Shown piece by piece: positions 1-5,867 of a DNA stretch of 7,766 nucleotides. How positions within the stretch are numbered: the stretch's first letter is position 1; each line of letters starts with the position of its first letter. The DNA comes from Chitinivibrionales bacterium (GTDB lineage: Bacteria; Fibrobacterota; Chitinivibrionia; Chitinivibrionales; JANQEN01), in NCBI GenBank assembly GCA_030593665.1, contig JAUVGS010000084.1:1-7766 (forward strand), written 5' to 3'. A program made the translations under genes and the position numbers. The notes beneath the pieces are model-generated. The model was not told where the DNA came from and ran no database searches. It saw only the letters and a list, made by a program, of their open reading frames with translations.

Positions 1-1256
1 ATGATACAACCTATGTAATACAAACAGTTGTTGAGACACTTACCATTCAGCACAATATCTATGAGAAAGTGATTTACGATACCCTGTCTTCTTCAGGTGA
101 TACACTCAGTGATACGGTAACGGCAGACACTGTCGGTACTCATTTTATTGTGACTGTTAACAATGCGGTTGGCGGGACAATTGTCGATACGATACTCGAT
201 AGCGCTGTTATCGCAGTTGATACACATTTTGTTACGACCTACCTTATCGCCACAACCTCCGATGGTGTTACCGGTAATGTCGGTATTGCCGCAATGGATT
301 GGCTGACTCTCGATACCGTTTACAGCGGCTGTACCGAATTATTCCCGATTCATTACACCAATAGCGTCTATGCGTATAATGAGTCAGTGTATATTCTCAA
401 TAATAACAGCATTCTTACTCTATCCACTCTGAATATATCAGATAGTGCAAACGATTCAACGGTCTCTATCGATGCTGGTTTGCATGATATTTCTTTTGTA
501 AACGAAAACAAGGCGTATATAACGCAATATACAAATAGCGGCCTCGTCGTATATAATCCTTCGAATTATACCACTATCACTTTTATTGATATATCGCCCT
601 ATGCCGGAGTGGCCTATCCCGATGTGCCGTACATGCAGAGTTCGCTGGTATATAACGGTAAACTGTATATTCTCTGCCAACGGCTGAAATCAGTGCAGAA
701 CGCAGAGCCGGTACCCGATTCGTTGCCGGGGATACTGGTGGTTATAGCGGTTGATGATGACAGCTTTGTTGATTCAATTCCTTTGACAAAGATGAATCCT
801 GTTTCGATGGATGTAATGGATGGTTTTCTGTATATTTCTTCTGCGGGTTTTACTGACAGCACGGACGGAGGAATTGAAAAGATTGATCTTTCCTCGGATT
901 CCCTTATAGGGTTGGTCCTTCCCGAAACAGATACCACGATACAAAATTTTGGAGATATAGTTTTAGTCAGCAGTACAAAAGGATATATCAAAGCGACATC
1001 CCCTGTTGATGGCAGAACCGACCTGTTTGAATTCAATCCGTCAACCGGTGCGGTTGGTGAACGTGTTTTCGTCCTTGATAATCCAACCGGTGATGTTATC
1101 TATGACGGCAGGTATCTGTATGTCGCTGATAGAAGCTTGACTAACCCGGGTGTTGTGGTGCTAAACCCTGTTAATAACAGTGTTGTAGCAGGACCGATTA
1201 AAATGGGGGCACTGCCGCCAAGTTCACTTGCGATAATAACGGTTGCAAAACGATAA
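1..1256 (+). CDS. YncE/BtuG-like seven-bladed beta-propeller, probable surface cobamide-binding protein (5' partial)
   Basis: The frame is open to the left edge (first full codon at base 3, stop TAA at 1254-1256), so the true start is outside; the GTG at 69 is only an internal codon. About 417 residues are visible. The first ~75 residues are a low-complexity stalk rich in Asp-Thr and Val/Ile (repeated YDT, GDT, SDT, VDT). From about base 237 the protein shows seven successive blade-like units of the type 'Y-N-G-K-L-Y-I-L ... V-V-Y-N-P', the last being GDVIYDGRYLYVADR followed by GVVVLNP. This is the YncE/YVTN-type propeller pattern. In Bacteroides, BtuG is a seven-bladed propeller that binds cobamides at the cell surface with BtuB; the position 14 bases before btuF in a cobamide operon makes a BtuG-like role likely by inference. 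No enzyme motif is seen. Alternative: a generic surface propeller of other specificity. Export signal and anchor cannot be judged because the N-terminus is missing. Confidence 0.72.
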   Translation, partial: DTTYVIQTVVETLTIQHNIYEKVIYDTLSSSGDTLSDTVTADTVGTHFIVTVNNAVGGTIVDTILDSAVIAVDTHFVTTYLIATTSDGVTGNVGIAAMDWLTLDTVYSGCTELFPIHYTNSVYAYNESVYILNNNSILTLSTLNISDSANDSTVSIDAGLHDISFVNENKAYITQYTNSGLVVYNPSNYTTITFIDISPYAGVAYPDVPYMQSSLVYNGKLYILCQRLKSVQNAEPVPDSLPGILVVIAVDDDSFVDSIPLTKMNPVSMDVMDGFLYISSAGFTDSTDGGIEKIDLSSDSLIGLVLPETDTTIQNFGDIVLVSSTKGYIKATSPVDGRTDLFEFNPSTGAVGERVFVLDNPTGDVIYDGRYLYVADRSLTNPGVVVLNPVNNSVVAGPIKMGALPPSSLAIITVAKR

Positions 1257-1270
1257 TACCAGTAAAATTT

Positions 1271-2194
1271 ATGCCAAGATATCTCTATGTATCAAAAAGA
1301 CTGTTTCTGATTGCAACAGTCTTTTTTTATTGTATCATCTCATGCACCGATGATACCAGGGATAATTCTGCTGCGCAGCAAATACCTGAACGTATCATTT
1401 CCCTTGCGCCGAGTATTACCGAGACACTGTTTGCGCTTGGTCTTGGTGATCGTATTGTGGGGGTGACCAGTTATTGCATCTATCCGCCGCAGGCAAGGAA
1501 GATAGCACAGGTCGGCAGTTTCATGGCGCCCAATTTTGAAGCGATAGTCTCTTTGAAACCTGACCTGGTTGTTATGGTTAAAGAGGATCTGAAAGTAAGT
1601 ACTTTTTCAAAAAGAAAAGGATTCCGGTATTTACCGATTGATAATCATGATCTGGAAGCGATAATCGAATCATTCCGGATAATCGGCGATGCATGCGGCA
1701 GGCAGAAAGAGGCACAGGAGCTGATTCTGGAGACGCACTCTGCCATTGATTCCTTCTCTTCTCTACCTGCGGAAAATAAGAAGCAGTTGAAGCCCAGGGT
1801 GATGATATGCGTGGGCCGCGGCGGTATCGGTGCCGGTGAAATTTCAACAATCTGGCTTGCCGGGATGAATACGTACTATGATGACCTTATCCGTGCAGCA
1901 GGCGGGATAAATGTTGTTAATGACTCGTCAATGGCCTATCTGACCTTTTCAAGCGAAGGGGTCATCAGGCTAAAGCCCGATATTATTATTGACGTTATGA
2001 CAAACATGTCGCAATTCAGCAGTGACGTTTTAAAAAATGACTGGAAGAAGTTGACCACTGTGCCTGCGGTAAAGAATGATATGATCTTTTGTTTGTCAGG
2101 GGATTATGTGACCATTCCCGGGCCGAGGGTGGTGTTGTTGCTAAAGGATATTCGTGAAATAATTGGTGAATTTTATAATAGAGCGAGTAATTAA
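1271..2194 (+). CDS. btuF: Cobamide ABC transporter substrate-binding lipoprotein BtuF
   Basis: A 307-residue periplasmic-binding protein of the BtuF/FhuD class (Peripla_BP_2). Residues 11-24 are hydrophobic and end in the lipobox-like IISC, so mature Cys25 should be lipidated and the protein membrane-anchored. The first lobe starts with RIISLAPSITETLFALGLGD (41-60), the family signature. E90 in NFEAIVSLKPDLV and E229 in SSEGVIRLKPDIII sit where E. coli BtuF has the two glutamates (E72, E202) that dock on BtuC. YDDLIRAAGGINVV (203-216) is the usual second-lobe motif. It would pass captured corrinoid to a BtuCD permease, which is not in this window. It lies 14 bases after the propeller gene and 3 bases before cbiR, consistent with co-transcription. 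No clear Shine-Dalgarno sequence precedes the ATG. Haem or siderophore binding is possible for this fold, but the five cobamide-type neighbours make corrinoid the best reading. Confidence 0.88.
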   Translation: MPRYLYVSKRLFLIATVFFYCIISCTDDTRDNSAAQQIPERIISLAPSITETLFALGLGDRIVGVTSYCIYPPQARKIAQVGSFMAPNFEAIVSLKPDLVVMVKEDLKVSTFSKRKGFRYLPIDNHDLEAIIESFRIIGDACGRQKEAQELILETHSAIDSFSSLPAENKKQLKPRVMICVGRGGIGAGEISTIWLAGMNTYYDDLIRAAGGINVVNDSSMAYLTFSSEGVIRLKPDIIIDVMTNMSQFSSDVLKNDWKKLTTVPAVKNDMIFCLSGDYVTIPGPRVVLLLKDIREIIGEFYNRASN

Positions 2195-2197
2195 TGT

Positions 2198-2989
2198 ATG
2201 AATAAAAATAACTACCCGTTCCGCCTCGGCTGCACCTCATATGTCTATCCTGATGAGATCGTGCCGAACGTTAAAAAAATGGCGCCAATCGTTGATGATA
2301 TTGAGATCGTGCTGTTTCAGTCTGAAGAGTATTCGAATCTGCCTGACACGGAAACGATTTCAGAACTTGCACATCTATCAAAAGAAAATAATATTACCTA
2401 TACTGTTCATTTCCCAATAGATAAAGATGCCGGTGCAACGGATGCTTTCGAAAGAAAACAGTTTTCAGATCAGGTGAAGAGGATCATTGAGTTGATGCAG
2501 CCTGTTGATCCGTATGGCTACCTGCTTCATTTTCAGGGAATAGAAGCCGACTCTTCAGAGCAGGAGAGGAACGCATGGTTACATGCCTGTGATGAGGTAT
2601 GTCGGCAAATTGCAGGTATACCCGATTTGGAGAAAAAAAAGATCTGTGTAGAAAATCTGAGTTATCCCCTGGCATGGCACATGGACATGGTTGAGCGCTA
2701 TGGTTTTTCTCTGTGTCTGGATATTGGCCATTTACTGCTCAGTGAGAAAAACTGGGATGATATTTTCGCAGAATATTTAGGAAAAACAAGGATAATCCAC
2801 CTTCATGGAGTTTGTGATATGAAGGATCATATCTCATTGAAAAAAGGCAAATTAGGAGATGTTGAAAAAAGTATTTTACTTATAAAAGAATCGAAGTATC
2901 GACACATTGTCACACTGGAGGTATTTGATTCGGATGATACCTTTGAATCAATAGAAATAGTGGAGGGATTATGGCAAAACTTACACTGA
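2198..2989 (+). CDS. cbiR: Cobamide-remodelling hydrolase CbiR (AP endonuclease 2 / xylose isomerase-like TIM barrel)
   Basis: A 263-residue TIM-barrel protein of the AP endonuclease family 2 superfamily. CbiR of Akkermansia muciniphila hydrolyses the phosphoribosyl bond in the nucleotide loop of cobamides, releasing the lower ligand nucleoside and leaving cobinamide phosphate for rebuilding. Seen here: the N-terminal LGCTSYVYPDEIVPNVKKM (10-28) and DDIEIVLFQ (33-41), which I recall as typical of CbiR-like proteins; and metal-site-type residues on successive strands, HFP (71-73), HFQG (111-114), VENL (151-154, E152), LDIGH (174-178, D175 and H178), HLHG (201-204), H211 and LEVF (240-243, E241). 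No signal peptide, so it acts in the cytoplasm. It begins 3 bases after btuF and its last 19 bases overlap cobU, the enzyme that would use its product. The start ATG has no strong ribosome site and probably relies on coupling to btuF. A plain sugar-phosphate isomerase is the generic alternative; context argues strongly for CbiR. Confidence 0.87.
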   Translation: MNKNNYPFRLGCTSYVYPDEIVPNVKKMAPIVDDIEIVLFQSEEYSNLPDTETISELAHLSKENNITYTVHFPIDKDAGATDAFERKQFSDQVKRIIELMQPVDPYGYLLHFQGIEADSSEQERNAWLHACDEVCRQIAGIPDLEKKKICVENLSYPLAWHMDMVERYGFSLCLDIGHLLLSEKNWDDIFAEYLGKTRIIHLHGVCDMKDHISLKKGKLGDVEKSILLIKESKYRHIVTLEVFDSDDTFESIEIVEGLWQNLH

Positions 2990-3501
2990 TTGTCGGCGGT
3001 GCACGAAGTGGTAAGAGCACGTGTGCACTCTCGTTTGCAGAAGAGTATACGAATCGGGTGTTTATTGCGACCGCAACGGTTATTGATGGCGAGATGAGAA
3101 AGCGCATAGAAAAGCATAAGAAAGAGCGCGAAGACAGTTTTCGGACAGTTGAAGAAGAGATACATCTTGTTGAAGCGATGAGAAAGGTTGCCGGTGAGGT
3201 TGATGTAGTAGTTGTAGACTGTCTGACAGTCTGGCTGGGAAACATTTTCTTCCATTGCGGTGATGATGAAGTCGCGGTGAAGGAATGGGTTGACAAACTG
3301 GCTGATTATCTTTCGGAAGTACCCTGTGACATGATTTTAGTTACCAATGAAGTCGGCTGCGGGATTGTCCCGAATAATGACCTTGCACGCACCTATCGCG
3401 ATATATGCGGATATATGAATAGATGTGTTGCGGGAAAGGCAGATACCGTGTATAACTGTGTTTGCGGAATACCTGTTAAGATAAAAGGTTCAGGGGTTTA
3501 G
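2971..3501 (+). CDS. cobU: Adenosylcobinamide kinase / adenosylcobinamide-phosphate guanylyltransferase CobU
   Basis: A 176-residue bifunctional enzyme, near the family's usual ~180. It phosphorylates adenosylcobinamide and then transfers GMP from GTP to cobinamide phosphate, making GDP-cobinamide. Motifs: P-loop GGARSGKS (9-16); EMRKRIEKHKKER (41-53), in which H49 corresponds to the histidine that is guanylylated in Salmonella CobU (H46); VVVDCLTVWLGN (80-91), the Walker-B-like strand; VTNEVGCGIVP (124-134); YRDICGYMNR (142-151); and the C-terminal GIPVKIKG. A good ribosome site, GGAGG at 2962-2966, lies 4 bases before the ATG and inside the cbiR coding end, so translation is probably coupled to cbiR. 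Because CbiR delivers cobinamide phosphate directly, only the guanylyltransferase half is needed for remodelling; the kinase half would serve imported cobinamide. The last codons and the stop lie in a repeat (GGTTCAGGGGTT at 3487-3498), so the final three residues may be repeat-derived. Confidence 0.96.
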   Translation: MAKLTLIVGGARSGKSTCALSFAEEYTNRVFIATATVIDGEMRKRIEKHKKEREDSFRTVEEEIHLVEAMRKVAGEVDVVVVDCLTVWLGNIFFHCGDDEVAVKEWVDKLADYLSEVPCDMILVTNEVGCGIVPNNDLARTYRDICGYMNRCVAGKADTVYNCVCGIPVKIKGSGV

Positions 3502-3584
3502 AGGTTAAGAGCACAAAAAATACAACCCGGAACGGTGAACCTATAAACAAAGTCGGAAAAAAAGAAACCCTTGAACCCTGAACC
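3487..3584. repeat. Inverted pair of TGAACC-type repeats across the cobU-cobT spacer
   Basis: GGTTCAGGGGTT at 3487-3498 is the reverse complement, apart from one extra G, of AACCCTGAACC at 3574-3584. The left arm forms the last codons of cobU and the right arm lies in the tandem repeat before cobT. The 75 bases between are A-rich and contain no gene or recognisable terminator. In RNA the arms could pair across the spacer. They look like two divergent fragments of one intergenic repeat family inserted in opposite directions; that is inference. Confidence 0.6.
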
Positions 3585-3600
3585 TATGAACTCTGAACTA
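3572..3600. repeat. Heptanucleotide tandem repeat TGAACYY, four copies, upstream of cobT
   Basis: Units begin at 3572, 3579, 3587 and 3594: TGAACCC, TGAACCTA, TGAACTC, TGAACTA. The spacing is 7, 8 and 7 bases. A related TGAACCTA also occurs at 3536. This resembles the short tandemly repeated heptamers (STRR-type) known from cyanobacteria and many environmental genomes. The last unit abuts the ribosome site of cobT. Confidence 0.8.
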
Positions 3601-3605
3601 AGGAG
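3600..3605 (+). promoter_or_regulatory. Ribosome binding site that sets the cobT start
   Basis: AAGGAG lies 4 bases before the ATG at 3610. The frame can be extended upstream to TTG at 3571, but that extension is encoded by the heptamer repeat and has no ribosome site. The ATG at 3610 also puts the protein start directly at the conserved CobT beginning. Confidence 0.75.
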
Positions 3606-3609
3606 TACC

Positions 3610-4650
3610 ATGCTCGATTTCATTCAACCAACTTCAGCTATTGCAGATGACAAGTTACAACAGCAGGTTATCGACCATTTGAATGATCTTACAAAACCGG
3701 AAGGGAGTCTCGGCAGGCTTGAAGAGTTTGCTTTGCAGTACTGCCTCTGCCGGGGAAAAGCCGATGCTGCTATTGACCGCATGAGTGTGTTTACCTTTGC
3801 CGGGGACCATGGCATCACTGAAGAAAATATCACGCCGTTTCCCAGTGAAGTAACCCCGCAGATGGTTTATAATATGGCAGGCGGCGGTGCTGCGGTCAGT
3901 GTGATGTGCCGGAATGCCGGGATTGAGTATTCGGTTATCGATATCGGCGTGAATGCTGATTTTAACGATGTGCCGGGAGTAATCTCACGGAAAGTCGGCC
4001 GCGGTACCCGGAATTTCGCAAAAGAACCTGCCATGGATGCAGAGGTCTGTGCGCGGGCCGTTGAAGTCGGCTTTGCTCTTGGCGTGAATAGCCATGCTAA
4101 TCTGGTCGGCGCAGGCGAGATGGGAATCGGCAATACCTCATCCGCTTCAGCACTGTACAGTTTGCTGCTTGACATCAATACCAGGGAGACGGTCGGGCCG
4201 GGAACCGGTTCGGCAGGTGAGCTTCTTGAGAAGAAAAGGGCTGTTATTGCTGCGGGTGTGGAGAAACATAAAAAAGAGTGGGACGGTTCGGCGTTTGATG
4301 CCCTGTGCAGGGTCGGCGGCTATGAGATAGCCGGTATTACCGGCCTGATTTTCGGCTGCGTTTCCACGAGAATCCCGGTTGTTATCGACGGTTTTATATC
4401 CTCAGTAGCTGCGCTAACAGCAATGCGCATGGATCAAAACATTCGTGATTACCTGTACTTTGCTCATACTTCCGCCGAAACCTTTCATGCATCATTTCTG
4501 AAAAAAGAAGGTATACGGCCGATACTGTCTCTTGATATGCGTCTCGGCGAAGGTACCGGCGCGGTCCTGGCGATGCAGATTATTCAGCAGGCAATGGCCT
4601 GCTATAACAATATGGCGACGTTCAGCTCAGCCGGGGTGAGTAATAAGTAG
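3610..4650 (+). CDS. cobT: Nicotinate-nucleotide:dimethylbenzimidazole phosphoribosyltransferase CobT
   Basis: A 346-residue enzyme (Salmonella CobT has 356). It moves phosphoribose from nicotinate mononucleotide to the lower-ligand base, giving the alpha-ribotide for the new nucleotide loop. Motifs from the ATG at 3610: LTKPEGSLGRLEE (27-39), FAGDHGITEENITPFPSEVT (63-82), MAGGGAAVSVMCR (89-101), GAGEMGIGNTSSASAL (167-182), VGGYEIAGITGLIFG (235-249), VVIDGFISSVAAL (257-269), YFAHTSAE (283-290) and LDMRLGEGTGA (308-318). E314 matches the catalytic Glu317 of Salmonella CobT and E170 the second active-site glutamate, so the enzyme looks intact. The substrate need not be dimethylbenzimidazole; CobT homologues accept several bases and no base-synthesis gene is visible here. 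It is 108 bases after cobU, a repeat-filled gap, but on the same strand. Its TAG stop (4648-4650) coincides with the left end of an inserted palindromic element. Sampled lines look richer in G+C than cbiR or cobU, probably from the Gly/Ala-rich protein. Confidence 0.96.
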   Translation: MLDFIQPTSAIADDKLQQQVIDHLNDLTKPEGSLGRLEEFALQYCLCRGKADAAIDRMSVFTFAGDHGITEENITPFPSEVTPQMVYNMAGGGAAVSVMCRNAGIEYSVIDIGVNADFNDVPGVISRKVGRGTRNFAKEPAMDAEVCARAVEVGFALGVNSHANLVGAGEMGIGNTSSASALYSLLLDINTRETVGPGTGSAGELLEKKRAVIAAGVEKHKKEWDGSAFDALCRVGGYEIAGITGLIFGCVSTRIPVVIDGFISSVAALTAMRMDQNIRDYLYFAHTSAETFHASFLKKEGIRPILSLDMRLGEGTGAVLAMQIIQQAMACYNNMATFSSAGVSNK

Positions 4651-4822
4651 TGTCTGTCCGGAAAGTATCTGTTTACCGTCATTTCGGTATTCTTTTCAGC
4701 CGGAATCCATCTTTTTTTGATGTTTTAAGGCATGGATTCACACCTTTGGCGCACTTCGCCCGCCAAAAACATGCGCGGTGTAATCCTCCGCAAGGGGGAA
4801 ATGACATTTTCGGACAGACACT
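4649..4822. mobile_element. MITE-like nested palindromic element inserted at the cobT stop codon
   Basis: The ends are a perfect 12-base inverted repeat, AGTGTCTGTCCG (4649-4660) and CGGACAGACACT (4811-4822). Two further inverted pairs are nested inside: GTCATTTC/GAAATGAC (4678-4685, 4798-4805) and GAATCCAT/ATGGATTC (4703-4710, 4732-4739). The flanks share TAAGTAGT (4644-4651 and 4822-4829), which overlaps the termini. If the 12-base repeats are the true ends, the duplicated target would be AAGT (4645-4648, 4823-4826); it could be up to 8 bases. No transposase is encoded, so it would be a non-autonomous element moved in trans. The inner GTCATT...GGAATCCAT core resembles the palindromic repeats common in many bacterial intergenic regions, so the element may be composite. 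An open frame across it (4650-4955) is not credible as a gene. Confidence 0.75.
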
Positions 4823-4891
4823 AAGTAGTCGTTCACGGCTTGAAATTTATTGGTCAGGCTTTAAAGTAGGCGTACCAATAGCTACTTCGTG

Positions 4892-4950
4892 GTGGAAATT
4901 ATTAACGAAAAATAGGAAGTTTAAACGAATAGTAGGAAATTTATTTCCAC
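4892..4950. repeat. 8-base inverted repeat framing a tandem repeat
   Basis: GTGGAAAT at 4892-4899 and ATTTCCAC at 4943-4950 are perfect reverse complements. Between them lies almost exactly the 20-base-period tandem repeat at 4904-4942. In RNA this would make a stem with a 43-base loop. It could be the remnant of a second small mobile element. Confidence 0.55.
4904..4942. repeat. Two-copy tandem direct repeat, 20-base period
   Basis: The 19-base unit at 4904-4922 (AACGAAAAATAGGAAGTTT) recurs at 4924-4942 (AACGAATAGTAGGAAATTT) with three mismatches. Direct repeats at a two-helical-turn period could bind a regulator, but only two copies exist and no partner is known. Confidence 0.65.
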
Positions 4951-5022
4951 TATGAGTTATGCTTTAGCGCACTTCCAACTTGAGTTATACACTTTGTGTA
5001 GAAATTGGGGAGAAACAGGAAA

Positions 5023-5035
5023 CGTTCGGTGAACG
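5023..5035 (+). other. Small hairpin CGTTC-GGT-GAACG
   Basis: A perfect 5-base stem with a 3-base loop, followed after a few bases by a T-rich run (about 5041-5053). The stem is short for an intrinsic terminator. It could be a weak terminator or a chance palindrome in the cobT-cobS spacer. Confidence 0.3.
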
Positions 5036-5061
5036 CTTATGGTTTTTGTTTTATAACCGGA

Positions 5062-5082
5062 AACTGACAACTGATAACTGAA
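5062..5082. repeat. Heptanucleotide tandem repeat AACTGAY, three copies, upstream of cobS
   Basis: AACTGAC (5062-5068), AACTGAT (5069-5075) and AACTGAA (5076-5082) form a perfect 7-base period ending 14 bases before the cobS ATG. The array occupies the place where a ribosome site would be expected, and no Shine-Dalgarno sequence is visible. It is similar in kind, but not identical in unit, to the array before cobT. Confidence 0.8.
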
Positions 5083-5096
5083 AAACTATATTTAAT

Positions 5097-5849
5097 ATGC
5101 TAAACCCATTCATTACAGCAATACGAACACTAACCATTATCCCAATACCCGGGAAGGATACTGATTCGTTTTCACAAAGCCTTCCCTTTTTCCCGGTTGT
5201 CGGTTTCCTGCTGGGAGGAGTGGTCAGTTACCTGTTTACCAGTGCGCAATACATTAATCTCACCCAGCCGCTTCTTATTGCAGCTATAGCTCTGCTAATC
5301 GAAACACTCCTTACCGGTGCGCTGCATATTGACGGCCTTGGTGATGTGGCTGACGGGTTCGGTTCACGGAAATCACGGGACGAAGTACTTGCTATACTCA
5401 AGGACTCACGCATGGGTACGTTCGGGGTATGCGCTATTGTATTCGATATTCTTTTGAAAACCGTATGCTGGGCTGAACTGATAAAACTGAAAATGATTCC
5501 TGTTATTATCCTCAGCCTGGTTATCAGCAGAAGTATTCAACCGCTCATTATAGTATTTTTTCCCAAGGCACAAAAGCAGAGCCTTCTCAATTCATTTAAT
5601 GCCTCAAATAACTTAACAAAAATTAATGTGATTATTTCCTTTGCCGCTGCAATTGCACTCTGTTATCTTTTCATACCGGTATCATACCTTATCGTCTGTA
5701 CCTCGACAGCACTTATTGCGGCATTTCTTTTTGCCTTCCGGTGCCTGCACAAGATCGGCGGTATCACCGGGGATTGTGTGGGGGCTATCAGTGAAATAAC
5801 TGAGATTGCAGTGGTGCTTGCCGGGATAATTACTATTATTCGCTTTTAA
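5097..5849 (+). CDS. cobS: Adenosylcobinamide-GDP ribazoletransferase CobS (cobalamin synthase)
   Basis: A 250-residue polytopic inner-membrane enzyme, the usual size for the family. It joins GDP-cobinamide from CobU with the alpha-ribazole (phosphate) made via CobT, completing the cobamide or its 5'-phosphate. Motifs: LTGALHIDGLGDVADGFGS (72-90), with the acidic residues expected to bind the metal-nucleotide; ILKDSRMGTFG (100-110); and GGITGDCVGAISEITE (221-236). Hydrophobic segments lie near 30-48, 57-73, 108-123, 132-155, 177-212 and 236-250, as expected. The ATG at 5097 gives the conserved family start (LNPFITAIRTLTIIP). No ribosome site precedes it; the upstream bases are a heptamer repeat. 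It is 446 bases from cobT, the only loose junction in the operon. If the product is the 5'-phosphate a CobC-type phosphatase is needed from elsewhere. Confidence 0.95.
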   Translation: MLNPFITAIRTLTIIPIPGKDTDSFSQSLPFFPVVGFLLGGVVSYLFTSAQYINLTQPLLIAAIALLIETLLTGALHIDGLGDVADGFGSRKSRDEVLAILKDSRMGTFGVCAIVFDILLKTVCWAELIKLKMIPVIILSLVISRSIQPLIIVFFPKAQKQSLLNSFNASNNLTKINVIISFAAAIALCYLFIPVSYLIVCTSTALIAAFLFAFRCLHKIGGITGDCVGAISEITEIAVVLAGIITIIRF

Positions 5850-5850
5850 A

Positions 5851-5867
5851 AATCACTAAATGTGATT
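5851..5867 (+). terminator. Weak candidate terminator hairpin after cobS
   Basis: AATCAC-TAAAT-GTGATT is a perfect 6-base stem starting one base after the cobS stop codon (ends at 5849). It is AT-rich and is not followed by a T run, so as an intrinsic terminator it is poor. It overlaps the CRP/FNR-like palindrome at 5861-5876 and might be an operator half-site cluster. Confidence 0.25.

Larger units (their letters stand above)
4651..5096. other. cobT-cobS spacer, no gene, dense in repeats
   Basis: This 446-base gap holds the MITE-like element to 4822 and then about 270 bases of AT-rich DNA with several short repeats. These are TATTGGT/ACCAATA inverted at 4848-4854 and 4874-4880, a 20-base-period tandem repeat at 4904-4942 framed by an 8-base inverted repeat, TGAGTTAT twice (4953-4960, 4981-4988), a small hairpin at 5023-5035, and the heptamer array before cobS. 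I see no convincing coding frame, tRNA or riboswitch in it. It separates cobS from the rest of the operon, so cobS may need its own promoter or depend on read-through. Confidence 0.7.

Noticed and set aside
614..1036. 140-residue minus-strand frame inside the propeller gene
   Set aside because: Shadow of the plus-strand gene; serine-rich with no domain pattern and no ribosome site.
2827..3296. Two overlapping minus-strand frames opposite cbiR and cobU
   Set aside because: They are antisense to two genes with clear motifs, and their sequences are low in structure and rich in Ser/Thr/Pro.
3571..3609. Longer cobT N-terminus from TTG at 3571
   Set aside because: The extra 13 residues come from the heptamer repeat, and AAGGAG at 3600-3605 clearly serves the ATG at 3610.
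3610..4650. Horizontal acquisition of cobT suggested by higher G+C in sampled lines
   Set aside because: Gly- and Ala-rich CobT proteins push G+C up by themselves, and only a few lines were counted; codon statistics for the whole genome would be needed.
4650..4955. 101-residue plus-strand reading frame after cobT
   Set aside because: It starts in the terminal inverted repeat of the MITE-like element, runs through nested palindromes and AT-rich repeats, has no ribosome site of its own and reads like translated repeat DNA.
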